Of a stretch of DNA of 64,000 nucleotides, positions 45,290 to 57,072 are shown piece by piece. Source of the stretch: Phyto melanocephala (Eukaryota > Arthropoda > Insecta > Diptera > Rhinophoridae). The notes beneath the pieces were generated by a model, which worked only from the letters and a program-made list of their open reading frames with translations, searched no databases and was not told the origin of the DNA. Location of the stretch: positions 77,201,126 through 77,265,125 of the forward strand of contig OW799237.1 in assembly GCA_941918925.1 (NCBI GenBank), given 5' to 3'. Every line of letters starts with the position of its first letter. Position 1 is the first letter of the stretch. The translations under genes and the position numbers were made by a program.

Positions 45290-45880
45290 AGCATATTCTA
45301 GATCCTTCTCGTAGCCGTCAGGTATCTCAGCAGATCATACAATCTGACCTCAGACATCTCAGAGAGGTTGTCCAGTATATGCTTAGCCAGGATTCTGTGT
45401 TCTTGGCAGCCAGAACAGAATATTTTCAGATAAGTTGGACAACCGATTCCTCTTTCTCCAGATCCATACAATAGCGACGATGATCGTTCGTGGGAAGTTC
45501 GAGTCGGCTGGCATGTTTTCCTAACACCCAGCGACCCGTCAATACCGCCAGTAATCTCGAGATCTTCTTTCGATCTCGACTGTTAAGTTTCGATATCAGT
45601 TTTTAGTTTACTCCACGAGTACCGCCTGAGTGTCGAACGAAATACCACTATTCCTATCATTCGGTAAACTAAGTATATGCCTCCCAGATATCGAATATTT
45701 CAACCTGAAATACGCTACACTAATTTTGAAGGCAGAAAGAGAGCTCTCTCCTCAGTTCAGCAGGGAAGATACCGGGTCTAAATCTACAGTACATCTTAGA
45801 ACCGTCCGTATAGATCCTCTTGTCAAAGTTCCCTATCCCACTCACTCCTGGAGGGAATTAGAAACGTTCAAGAATATGTA
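45290..45880 (-). pseudogene. Non-LTR retrotransposon RNase H and C-terminal remnant
   Basis: Minus strand: FDKRIYTDGSKMYCRFRPGI is the RNase H D-G-S box. Next come ELSFCLQN-stop-CSVFQVEIFDIWEA (the conserved Q-x-E segment) and, further on, LLAVLTGRWVLGKHASRLEL with a C-terminal Cys/His stretch 'NDHRRYC..EKEESV'. Two or more stops show it is dead. It is in the opposite orientation to the remnant at 43090 and so is probably a separate insertion. Confidence 0.8.
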
Positions 45881-45923
45881 AGAATACATTTTTCAAAGGA
45901 GTTTTACTTTATCGAACTACATA

Positions 45924-46483
45924 AAGGGTCCGCCAAATAACTTCTTTTTTTTTTTGTGAAACTGCTATAAAAGTGTAGCTTCGGCTGTGTGGCACGTAGC
46001 GCCGTCCTGTTGAAACCAAATGTTGCCAATATCCTCCTCTTCAATTTTTGTGAACAAAAATTCGTTCAACATGGCCCGATAACGATCGCCATTGACTACG
46101 GCCACTTCTTGCTCATTTTCGAAGAAAAATTGCCCAATTTTGCCTCTGGACCAAAATCCGCAACCAAACAGTGACTCGTTTTGGAAGTATCGGCTTTTCA
46201 ATCTATGCGTGCCGGTTTTCTTTGCCCCAAATACGACAATTTTGCTTGTTTACATACCCGCCAAGATCAAAATGAGCTTCATCGGAAAAGATGATTTTTT
46301 TTGGCAAAATCGGCATCTTCTGTAAGTCGATCGCAGGCTTACTTAGCGAAACGTATACACAACCATATTCGTTCAGCGGAAGGATAAAACTAATTACCTG
46401 TCAAATCAGACATGAGCTAAGTGTTACCATTCACGAAATAAGCACTAGTTTAAGAAAAGAAAAACGTTAGATGGCGGACCCTT
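45924..46483 (-). mobile_element. Internally deleted Tc1/mariner element, copy 2
   Basis: TA precedes (45922-45923) and follows (46484-46485). Termini are AAGGGTCCGCC and GGCGGACCCTT. The minus strand encodes GCGFWSRGKIGQFFFENEQE, DRYRAMLNEFLFTKIEEEDI and [15 protein letters not shown], with the second catalytic Asp intact. It is 560 bp and lacks the N-terminal domain and third Asp. It differs from copy 1 in that the inner left junction contains unrelated 'cttctgtaagtcgatcgcag', so the two deletions are not identical. Confidence 0.9.
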
Positions 46484-46485
46484 TA

Positions 46486-47387
46486 TTTTTTTTTAGTCTA
46501 TGCTTGATTCCCTTGCATTTAATATCCCCATTAATATACAAAAAAAAAATTATATATTGACCAAGACATAAACACTTATCAGGTAATAGCACTTCAGAGA
46601 GATTTTTTTTGTTTATACTTTTTGTATATGAAGTTTGACGTCTGAAAAAAATGAGCGAACAGAGAGAATTATTTTTTAAATATGGTCTTCAACAGCGGAA
46701 ATTTAAAATAAGTGAAGAAAAAATATTCAACTGACATGTCACGACTACCTGACGAATAAATTTGACTTGATATTGACAAAAAAAAAAAATTATTTTATAT
46801 TCTGCTCTAATCGAAATAAGACGGCAAAACAGTAAACATCGATGCGGATGATGGAAAATATAGTTTGGAAACACAAAATAACAATAAAAACAATTTTATA
46901 TTTGTGGAATCGAAATATGTACAACATGAATTTTAAAATGAAACATTGTTGTATACGAACAAACATTAAATGAAACATGACCATGTTTACAAAGAATATT
47001 CTCTCGTGTGCATCTAGAGCATTCTAAACAAGTCAATAAGTTTTTGCAGTTTTGCCACACTGTAAAACAAGGAACAAACTAAAATCAAAATGGGAGTATT
47101 TGGAGCTACTGACGTAGATTTACTTAATTGCGAGCCATACTTCTATGGCAGTGATTTTGCTAAAAGCTGCAGACGAAATTCTGTTTTAGCCTAAAAGTTT
47201 TTTTTCTTCTTCACTGTTACACATTATTTTGTTGTGAATATTTTTAAAATTGTTAATTTAAATTAAATAAAAATTTTGCTAATAAGAGTGCTATGAGTTG
47301 GTTTAAATAAAAAAAGAATTGTGAATTGTTTTAGAAAAATTAGTTCAAGTTGCCTGTGAGTTATTGTCAGCAATTCGATTTGTTTTT
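46486..47387. other. Intergenic, no feature recognised
   Basis: AT-rich, without gene or transposon signature. Confidence 0.5.
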
Positions 47388-49030
47388 GATACCCGCCACC
47401 AAAAAAATGGTGGGAGTATATTCATTTTGTCATTCCGTTGGTAACACATCGAAATATCTATTTTAGACCCCATAAACTATATATTTTCTGAATCGAGGTT
47501 TCATTTTATGACGATCTAGTTATGTCCCTCCGTCTGTCCGTCTGTTAAAAGCACGATAGAAGTCGGACCGAAAAAGCTAGGAGGCTCAAATTTTGCCAAA
47601 ATATTTCTTATACACAAGGTTTGTTTGGTATTGTAAATCTAAATCGGAATATTAGGAAGAGAGTTATAGCTTGTAATGCAAGAGTACGAAAAAAAACCAT
47701 TTCCTTCCAACATCCAATAAAATGCAATTGTGTCCAAACGCACTAACGTAGAGCCATGAAATTTCGAATGTATATTTCCTGAATAAAAAAATATTTTTCC
47801 CTGAAAATTGCTTAAATCTATGCATTAGGAAAGGAGTTTAGATCAAAATGTACGAAAATTTATACCAAACAGGGTATTTTTCGGTTTATTTCAAATTCAA
47901 AATGCAATAAAACTAAAAAAATTAGATGTATGGACTGTATTGAAATATCTAAGTTGTATTTACTACCAGAAACTACTTTGACACGCCTACTTTAACGCCC
48001 TTTTTCATCGAAAGACTAAATTTACGAACATATTTTAAAAGCACATCGAAGTTACACAAAGAAAGTGACATGTACATATTTTAGTATAAATAGATTATTC
48101 CATAGCGATTACTGTTAATAAAAAAACAAGTAAAAGTGCTATATTCGGCCGTGCCGAATCTTATATACCTTTCACAACGTGTAGTCATGCAATAACAGTA
48201 GTTTGTGTCACCATTCATCCCATATGAAATACGTACATACATATATAAAAACATCCCATTGTAAAATTATAAATTCTCGTATGTAAGTATATTAAAAAAC
48301 AAAAAAAAAATAATAAAAAACAAAATTTTAAAAAAAAATTTAAAAAAAAAAAATTATTACATATATAATATATATAAAACAAAAAAAAATAAAAATAAAA
48401 TAAAAAAAAAAATTTAAAAAAAATAATAATAAAAATATAAATAATATATTAAATAAAAAATAAAAAAAAATAAAAAAAAAAATTTAAAAAAACTGTTTAA
48501 AAAATTAAAAAAAATTTTTTTTTGGCTCAGCTGGGATTCGATGCCACGTTTTCTCTAACCAGTATACACGTTTGTATGTATGTTGTTGTTGTAATGTTGT
48601 TTTTGTGAAAAAAAAATCGAGGTGGTCGTGGGTTTTTGCTCATATCTCAGTTGTTTATGTACCAATGTTTCTGATTTTCAATACCGTTCTACTCCCGAAT
48701 ATTTCTGATATTTTAATACCTCACCCGGGTCCGAGCGATGTCGGGGGTCTTCAAAAAGTTGATTTCAACATACACACGGACAGACGGTCAGACGGACAGA
48801 CTGACAGAGCTTAATCGACTCCCCTATTCATAAGCTTTCAGAAAATATATACTTTATGGGGTCGGAAATGAAAATTGTAGAAATTTCACACGGAATGACA
48901 AACCTATATATACATACCCTTTTTCACTGTGTGAAGGGTATAATAATAAATTCTGTGCTATAAAAGTACACAAAATTGGTGGTGGGTAATAAAAATTCGG
49001 CACAGCCGATTATAGTGCTCTTATAGTTTT
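47388..49030 (-). mobile_element. Dispersed repeat family A, copy A4, interrupted by a B copy
   Basis: Left part 47388-48125 starts GATACCCGCCACC...ATGGTGGGAG and follows A3 with an internal deletion near 47935. Right part about 48943-49030 ends ATTCGGCACAGCCGATTAT and 'agtgctcttatag'. The break is at 'actgttaataaaaa', where A3 is continuous. Confidence 0.8.
48126..48942 (+). mobile_element. Dispersed repeat family B, copy nested in A4
   Basis: From 'caagtaaaagtgctatattc' with ATTCGGCCGTGCCGAAT to 'tcactgtgtgaagggtata'. The simple-sequence middle (48300-48520) is A-rich on the plus strand, inverted relative to the T-rich tract of the copies at 30119 and 32201. It is followed by 'ggctcagctgggattcgatg' in the opposite sense too, so the middle segment is flipped within otherwise colinear ends. 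Confidence 0.8.
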
Positions 49031-50434
49031 TTTAACTTCAATAAGCACTAAACAGTAATTAACACAGCAGCATTGAGCAATAACAAATTAGCAGAATGTA
49101 ATACAAATTAACAAGTATTGTTTTTCATAAAACGCTAAACAAAACGAACACAGCTGGCCAGCACATACAAATATAAATATGCAAATCTGAACGAGATGAA
49201 AAATCAAATAACCAGGACAATTTTCTTCTCCGAAAAGCTAATAAAAGCTGAAGATTAATATGAATCAAAAAAGAAGATCTTTGATTTGAAACAATTGAAA
49301 ATATTTTTTGTTGTTCTATAATGTTTGTAATAACAAAATGTATTTATGAGCCAAGTGTAGTGTAGAGCAGTTGTTTTTCAAAAACTAATTGTATTGGGAT
49401 AAAAAAGTAACATCTTTTCTAGTTACAGTGATACGAGTATAACAAATACATAAATCGATCGTACATACACACAAATGTATTAAAATTTGCAACAAAATCA
49501 AACAAATAAATGAAAGTCATATTTATTTACTACATAAGAATGTAAGTGGTTCCAATGTACGAGTATACATGTATGTATGTAGTACATATGTACTTGTAAA
49601 TTATATTTATATTTTTTGTTTTTGTTTTTAAAGAGTTTCAATTGTTGTTTGTATTTGTTTACAAAACCATTAAAAAGTCACACTTAAAGTTTGTTGGTTA
49701 TTATTTAGTTTTTTTTTCTCTGTTGAAAATTTTTTAAACGACAAAAACCAAGAAGCATTTTAATCATAAGTGTGTTTGTGTGTGCATGATGCATGTGGTT
49801 GTGGCGTATCTGTAAGAGAAAGAGGTTTATTAACACTTCAGCTTCAACGTGCTTGTCGTATAAAGTTGTTGTTGTGGATTTTGTATGACGTTTTCTGTTT
49901 GTTTTTATTTTTCGTATGCATGCGAATATTGAATGTATCAACATGTACGTACATACATACATATGTATGTATATGGAGTACGTATAATATTTTTATGTTT
50001 TTAAGGTACATACATACATACGTACAAATTTTATTTAATTTTTTTTTTCTAAAGAAAACAACAACGTATGCCAAAAATCAACAAATAAATAGCTGTTAAG
50101 ACATGAAACCGGCTTGCTGAAATTGAAATACATTTGTACGCGAGCGCATTTGAGCTTTTATATTAACACTACCTACCTACCACTCACTCTGAAAATATAG
50201 AAACATGACAAAAAAAAACTCATGAACAAAAAGGCAAACATACAAAATATCGTCACATAAATTGTAAAACGATCCAATTAATATTTGCAAAATATATAAA
50301 CAACGTTTTTAGAATTCCTTTCATATACATTCATACATAATGGTAAACTTCAGACTAACTCAATCATACATACATGAAAGACATGATATCAATTAGGATA
50401 AATAATTTTTTGTTGCAATTTTCAAAATAATACT
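49031..50434. other. Intergenic, no gene recognised
   Basis: AT-rich with CATA/GTAT microsatellites. Opposing open frames around 49705-50099 arise from low-complexity DNA and have no domain. Confidence 0.5.
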
Positions 50435-50613
50435 GGGGCCGAATTACTGTATACGTGATCGAGTAGGCTTTCGTATCGAATACAATCTCATCACGTATCG
50501 AATGGATGGATTACTGCATTCGATAGTTGACGTATCGAATTTGTTTACTAAATGTACCAGTTTTACATTGTAATAGATTTAAAGACTACGTTTTCTCATA
50601 TGTTTATTGTCAA

Positions 50614-50789
50614 CAAGGTACAATAATATACAGGTGGCCGCAAAATATTTTATGTGGTTAGAACTGTCAAACAGAAAGTAGCAAACTATACCTGTTAATG
50701 CGTGTTATTTGACAGATCATATTACGAAACAAGCAAGAAAAAAATTATCAGCTGGCGCTTTGAGATTATCTAGTTATTATTGTACCATG
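50614..50789. mobile_element. hAT-like MITE nested in the Harbinger-like element
   Basis: The left end CAAGGTACAATAATATACAG and right end (reverse complement CATGGTACAATAATAACTAG) match the termini of the MITE at 20204-20406. Both are followed or approached by 'ggtggcc/ggtagcc' type sequence. Flanks ATTGTCAA and ATTTTAAA agree at 6 of 8 positions. Confidence 0.62.
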
Positions 50790-50832
50790 ATTTTAAACAA
50801 AAGTTATAAAAAAAAAATTGTTTGCGTCTCAT

Positions 50833-51024
50833 TCAATTAATTTTTGTGAAATAAAATTTTGTGCAAATAGAAGTCCAATAATTAAAAAACTTTGTTGGTG
50901 GTCCATAGAAATTCAGCTTAATAGAGAGTTCCTCGCATAATCTTTTGGCTGTTGCTTTACCTTGGCTACAATTTAGCAATGAATTGTTGGTTAAATTGGG
51001 ATGCTCAGTCATGTACTGGGCCAA
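50833..51024 (-). pseudogene. Myb/SANT-like (zeste/MADF-type) exon remnant
   Basis: The open segment reads LAQYMTEHPNLTNNSLLNCS, then QGKATAKRLCEELSIKLNFY and GPPTKFFNYWTSI. The pattern 'phenylalanine/tyrosine-M-x-x-H-P-x-L ... G-x-A-x-A-K-R-L-x-x-E-L ... L-N-x-x-G-P-P-T-K' is that of the trihelix DNA-binding domain common in insect Harbinger elements and zeste-like regulators. Only about 60 residues remain before the frame ends. No ATG precedes it within the element, so it may have been an internal exon or has lost its start. Function cannot be assumed. Confidence 0.6.
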
Positions 51025-51859
51025 AACATTTTTTTTCTTTCCGTTTATTTTATTAATAATGGTCCCTACAAATGACTATAACTTTTTTTATTGTTTTAAA
51101 ATTTAATTTTTTTTTTTTTTTTTGTTTTAAATGATGTATTAAATTGTAATTTAATAATAATGAAATAATATAAAAACTAATTTTTATATTTCCATGAAAG
51201 GTTAAGTGTGGTAATTCAGATAGTTTATTATAAGGGCTATCCGGTTTATGTATGAGATAGCATGGTGGGAGGGTCAAGACTAATAAAGAGGTAATTACAG
51301 CTATCCTCTTTACTAAGCTTACCAATTCATTTTTTTTTTGTGTTGTTAAATTGTCGATTTGGGAATATAAGCTACCTAAATTTTAATAAATTATGGTACG
51401 AACCAAAATCTAAATATATAGAGACACGAACCATCCAAATTTCCATGAGCACGGCCGGAGTTAAAGGTAGCATAGACTCTATATAATTGGAACCTCAATG
51501 GTCGGTTCGTCACTTTTCGATTGATGTAGAGCTAACGAGTCAAATGTAAACAGCTGGTATACGATTACACACTCGTTACCGTGTGATGTAATCTCAAATT
51601 TCGATTTTACTTGTTTGATAACGAATGCGGTAATCCTAAAAACAAAAATTACGAAAAATTTTACTCGATTACGCGGTAATTCGGCCCCTGAGTTAAATAG
51701 TTGTTATTTACACACAACACTTATAGTTCTGATCAAAATAGTGCTGAAGATGAAACCGTAGCTGGTTTCGAAAATTCATTCTACTAAATTTTTCTAGTTA
51801 TTCTGTTATTATCATATTGAACTTATAGACTAAAAATTAAAATAAATTAAATCTTTAAA

Positions 51860-52736
51860 TCTATATATATTAAAAATTGTTGCAAGTGCGTTGTGACTTT
51901 ATAACTCAGGAACGGTCTAACCGAATTCGATAAAATTTTTAGGGTTTGTTCCTATGGTCGTGTAGATGGTTTATCTAAAGTTTATCTGATCGGTCGACGC
52001 GTTCGTGAGTAACGACTTTTCGTGTCAACATGGGTTTTTTGTTCATATAAAAAAAACAGCAAATATATATTCGACAAGACCTAAAGATCGCGAGCGAAAT
52101 AGTAAGTAAATCAGTGACTTGGTATCATACAAATCCATTGATACTGCCACAAATGAAGAAGACGCAGTAAATTATCCGGTTGAGTTTTTGAGTTCTTTGG
52201 AACCACCCGATATGCCACCGCATCTTTTGAATTTGAAAATTGGTTCATCGATCTTACTTCTTCGAAATCTCAATTCACCAAAACTCTGCAATGGAACGAG
52301 ACTTGCTGTGAAAAAATTAACGCCCAATTTGATCGAAGCAACCATTCTCACTGACAAAGCAAAAGGAGAAGTTGCACTGATACCACGGATCCCATTAATA
52401 CCAACAGACATGCCATTTCAATTCAAACGTCTTCAATATCCCGTACGTTTATCCTTTGCTATAACCGTTAATAAAGCTTAAGGACAAACGCTTCAAGTGT
52501 GTGGTGTGAATTTGGGGGAACCGTGCTTTTCTCACGGACAATTATACGTCGCATGTTGTAGAGTGGGAGCACCAACAAATTTATTTATCATGCACCACAC
52601 AATCAAACAAAAAATATTGTATACACTATTGCATTGAATTGATTTACTTTTTTTCATTATTTCCAAATAAAAAAAAACAATGAATTTGATTCAATGTTAA
52701 TATTCATCCGTAGCGAAGCACGCCGGGATCCGCCTA
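51860..52736 (+). mobile_element. Deletion-derived Helitron keeping the helicase 3' end
   Basis: Starts TCTATATATATTAAAAATTG, the same 5' type as the non-autonomous copies, and ends 'gtagcgaagcacgccgggat' then CCGCCTA. The first about 250 bp ('gtgcgttgtgactttataac', 'aacggtctaaccgaattcga') are leader sequence joined directly to the C-terminal helicase region. Confidence 0.78.
52113..52637 (+). pseudogene. Helitron Pif1-type helicase, C-terminal fragment
   Basis: Reading from about 52113: [60 protein letters not shown] and GTRLAVKKL. It then reaches the last helicase motifs, [18 protein letters not shown] and SHGQLYVACCRVGAPTNLFI. In Pif1-family helicases the sequence is NKAQGQTL; here CAA has become TAA at 52479. 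The ATPase Walker motifs and the Rep nuclease domain are absent. The fragment ends at TGA 52637. It cannot act in rolling-circle transposition. Confidence 0.9.
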
Positions 52737-53075
52737 TACAATAAAGTTAAATTTCACATGTTATACATGGACTTCGAAAACTGAATTTTTTACTTTATTT
52801 TTTTCAAAATTAGTTTCTTTTTGTTTCTGCAAAGTTCATATGAAAGGTGACGTCTTTATGTATACGTTTTTATACATATACATTTTAGTGAACACTTCAT
52901 AAATTTCGCATACATATTTGAAAATATTTGAGTTAATATTTTGAAAAACTGAAATACAATTAATTTTTAAATTCATTACAATTCGATTTTAGTCAATTAT
53001 CACTGATTTAAATAAATTCGAATTGATTTTTTTATTTTCTTTTTTGCACTACGAAGTGTGCAGAGGATTCGCTAG
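52737..53075. other. Spacer ending in a second Helitron-like tail
   Basis: 'cgaagtgtgcagaggattc' then GCTAGT at 53053-53076 resembles the Helitron 3' end at 52713-52736. A decayed Helitron tail therefore abuts the next Helitron start. Confidence 0.45.
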
Positions 53076-53699
53076 TCTATATATATAAAAGTGAAACTCT
53101 GTGTGTGTGTGTGTGTGTTAGCTATAGACTCCGAAACTGTAAAACCGATCGGACTCAAACTTTGGCAAGTTGTTGTACACATACCAGGGAGTGTTTATGG
53201 GTGGAAAAAAGTGGGCGTGGCCACGCCCATAAAAATTAGTTATCAGTTTTAGCTACTTGCACTTGACCGATTTTTCTGAAACTTTGCACACATATCGAGC
53301 TGTCATGACTAAATAATTTCGTGATAAGAAAAGTGGGCGGGGCTACGCCCCTAAAAAAGTTTTAATTTTGAGGTACTTGCACTGGACCGATTTCTCTGAA
53401 ACTTTGCACACGTACTAAGCTGTTATAACCATATATTTTCGTGATTAGAAAAGTGGGCAGGGCCACGCCCATAAAAAAAGGTTATAATTTTGAGGTACTT
53501 GCACCAGACCGATTTTTCTGAAACTTTGCACACATATCGAACTGTCATGACTAAATAATTTCGTGATTAGAAAAGTGGGCAATGCCACGCTTATAAAAAA
53601 AATTATAATTTTTAGGTTTTTGTACTTGATATTCAATTAAAATTCAAAATGCATTTCGATTCATTAAGGGGCGTAGCAACGCGCGCCGGGTTTGGCTAG
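53076..53699 (+). mobile_element. Non-autonomous Helitron-like element, copy C2
   Basis: TCTATATATATAAAAGTGAA start; four internal units of about 120 bp with GTGGGC(A/G)GGGC(C/T)ACGCCC palindromes; end 'ggggcgtagcaacgcgcgcc' then GGGTTTGGCTAG. It is the cleanest copy of the family here and defines its ends. Confidence 0.87.
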
Positions 53700-56600
53700 T
53701 ATAATATAAAATACAAAGTTCGAATGTAATAGTAAAATACATACTTAAGTACATTGTTGTATTTTTTTGATTTTCGATCTTTAACATTATGCGGTCGTTC
53801 AGAAATTGTGACGACAAAAAATGAGTCCCCAGCCTTTTTGAAATAGAATATTTAAAAGACTTACACATCCATTCTTTAGTCTCTCTCTGTCTGTCTCTCT
53901 GATCATGTAAAACTTCTAACCGAAAGAAAGATCAAAATTTCAAATGCATTTTTAAGAAGCTTGTTAACCTATTTGGCACAAGAATTAATTCCATTTAATT
54001 TGGTTGTAATTGGTGAATGAACCCATTTTTAAATGTCATTCCGAAATTAGAACTTGATCTTCAAACCGGTTTTTGCAAATACAAATGTGTACGCATGTAT
54101 TTAAACGTATTTTAAGAGAAACAGATCTTATATTAACGACGATGTACTAATCGAAACTCATAAAGGTGACTTGATGATTGTTCGGCGTCTGCTCTAGAAA
54201 ACCATTAAAAACCTTGGTAAAGTGACAAAGTTAAATTTTAAAGGAATACAATTTTCCTACCAAAGGCCATGAGGGTTAAAAAAGAAAAAACTTTTGAAAT
54301 GTTTTACGATATTAGGAAAGATTTTTTTTATTTATTAATTAACGAATGCGATTTGTCATACTTATTATAAACTCAAAACTTAATAAGTCTAAACTCTCGT
54401 ATAACAGCAACAACAAAAGCCTCGTAAAACATTTGAAAATATTTTGAAACTCTCGGAATCTTACAAGTGAATTTATAATTTCTATATTGTGGTGTAGGGT
54501 ATATCAAAATCAGCTTTGATCGACTACAACTTTCTGAAAAGTTGTTGCAATAAAAATATGATCGAAATATGGGATTCAATTCATTTTAGGTAACGATATT
54601 GACATTTAAACACATTATGTATGTATGTATGTATGTACATTGAAATAAAAAAAACAACAACAAACAACCGCTAAAATACATACAGCAAAAAAAGGCCACA
54701 AACAACAACAAAGAGATTAAAAAGTTTCTGAAACGATTTGTTAAATTAAAAATTAAACAAAATTTGTCGAAACACGAGTCTTGTTGGTAAGAGGGAAATA
54801 ATTTTTTAAAATTCTGTTTAAAAGTTTGTCGCAATTAATTTTAATTGTTAAGCGGATTAAAAATATCTCACTTATAAGTTCGCTTTGGGGTTTCATTATA
54901 AAATAAATTTAGATTTTCAAATTCATCCATCCTTAAAATTTGACTGGCTGAGTTTTAAAGGCAACTACTCGTTGTTATTCATTTTTCAACAGATTTTTTT
55001 TAAATTTGACCCTTAAAGAAAATAATCGAATTTAAAAGTTAATTATCAAATAATATCTGGTACTTTTTTTAAGCTCTGCTATTTTTCATCATCGGTATTA
55101 AGTTATTTTTTTTTTAAGGAATACGTCAGACGCAAAAGTTTGTTTGGAGGGCATTCAAATCAATTGCTACAGCAAAGTTCTGCATAAATTTTTCTTATTC
55201 CTTAGATGATATCGATAACACTTTTCTATTGGCCCTTAACAGTTTGTAGTCTATTCCGATGCAATACAAATGCATTTTGATCTGCCGTGATAATGAGTAA
55301 AATTTCCTTTAATGTTAATTTAATATTTAAGTTTCGTTTAGAAGGCGTAACAATAGATAGTTTTAAACAAAAAAAGAAGAAGAAGATGGCCAAAAATTTC
55401 TTTGTGAAGTGAAGTTCAAGTGGTTGTTGGATTTATTAACAAAGAATGATGTACTCGATGAAGCCAACCACTTGAGATTCACGCCATACGCAGCAGGATA
55501 CAAGTACTAGCAGCAAGTACACATGTGTATGTCTTTACGTAAATTTTTTGTAGCAGCAGGCAATAGTAACAACAACAACAACAAAATGAAAAAAATTTAA
55601 CTAAAGGCATAAGAACCAAGTTAGAAGACGTAAGTAAATATTTTAAATAATAGAGGAGTATGGTTTTTTTTATTTTATTTTTTGGCATTAACTTTTGTCT
55701 TTAAACGATGAGCGCTAGCTCAAACTAAAAGCGTTAAGATTTTTGTTTGTATTTTATTGTCTTGTTGTATTGTTGCTCTTTTGTTTCGACGTGTTGTACA
55801 CTTTAGTTACGCCGATGTTCATTATACGCTCAAGCAGATGCGCCAAAGGATTTTTTCAAATTTGTATTTGTATTGTTGTTGTTCTTGTTGTTGGTGTTGA
55901 TATTGATGTTGCTCTCGTACATAAGTATCTTCAGCCATAAACAATGAAAACGAAAAAAAAAACATTAGACTCTGTATCTATTCTTATCATTTATATTTGT
56001 TCTTTCTTGGGAATTCCAAAAACAAAAAAAAACAAAAAAACAACAAAAATATCAGGTTTTTAATGTTCTTTTCTTTCTTAGTTTAGTTTTTGTTGCATTC
56101 TTGTTCTTGTTACCTGCTTGTACATACATTTAAAGAATCTTGTATTGATGTATGCTTGACAGCCAACTTGTATGTATGTATGTATGGCTACGTGTTGCTT
56201 AATATCGGGACGAACCCATATTTCGTTTGTTGGACAGGTGAGGTAGGTGAGGTTACAGTTGAAAAGAAATTTGAGATTTTTTCAACAAAGATTTAGAAAA
56301 AGGATAAAAATTTCATCATTAATTTTAGTTTTGTCGACTGAGCATTACAGATTTATGACAATATGGTACTTGACATTTCTTTTTCTATGCATACTCGTAC
56401 ATACATACACACATACATACTGACACATAACCGTAGGTAAAACTATTTTTATGACTCTTGTATTACAACTCTTAAATAATAAGTTTTTAGAAGTTTAAGG
56501 GGAAATTTTCAATAAAAATATTTTATTTTAATATTTAAATTATTAAAATGTATTTAGTGCTGGTATCTCTATATTTTAGGGTTTTAATAGAAAGTTGTTT
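53700..56600. other. Intergenic, no gene recognised
   Basis: AT-rich with GTAT, (AAC)n and (TTG)n microsatellites. Several short open frames lack domains or splice context. Confidence 0.5.
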
Positions 56601-57072
56601 TTATACCCTGCACAGAGAGCGTAGAAGAGTATATACAGGTTTGTCATTCCGTGTGAAATTTCTACAATTTTCATTTCCGATTCCGTGAAGTATATATTTT
56701 CTGAAAGCTTATGACTAGGGAAGTCTATTGATTTATGTCCGTCTGTCCGTGTGTATGTTGAAATCAGTTTTTCAGTATCAAAATAGCTGATGTATTTGGG
56801 AGCTGATCGGTATTGAGAATCATCATAATCGCCCCATAACTTTCTACGATATGAGCAAATAAAGACGACTGTCTCTGTTTTATCGCTTATTTTTACCACA
56901 AAAATAAAATATGTTCAGTCCTAGGATAATTTATGGACGCACTTGTTACTATTTATAGATATGCTATGCCTGTAGAGATTTTGGTAAAAAATTTTGGACA
57001 AATCGGTCACTAAACGGCAAAATTATAGGCAAAAATAATTTGGAAAAATATATAATTTTTTTATATGAATAT

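Larger units (their letters stand above)
50435..51688 (-). mobile_element. PIF/Harbinger-like element, non-autonomous
   Basis: The left end GGGGCCGAATTACTG is matched by the right end (reverse complement GGGGCCGAATTACCG), followed in each by 'tg/taatcgagta'. It is about 1.25 kb. It carries one recognisable exon of a Myb/SANT-like DNA-binding protein, the second protein typical of Harbinger elements, and no transposase. The class assignment rests on this plus the GGG-type termini. A clean 3-bp target duplication could not be read. Confidence 0.66.

Noticed and set aside
49705..50099. Opposing open frames of 76 to 109 codons
   Set aside because: They come from GTAT/CATA microsatellites and poly-A/T; no domain on either strand.
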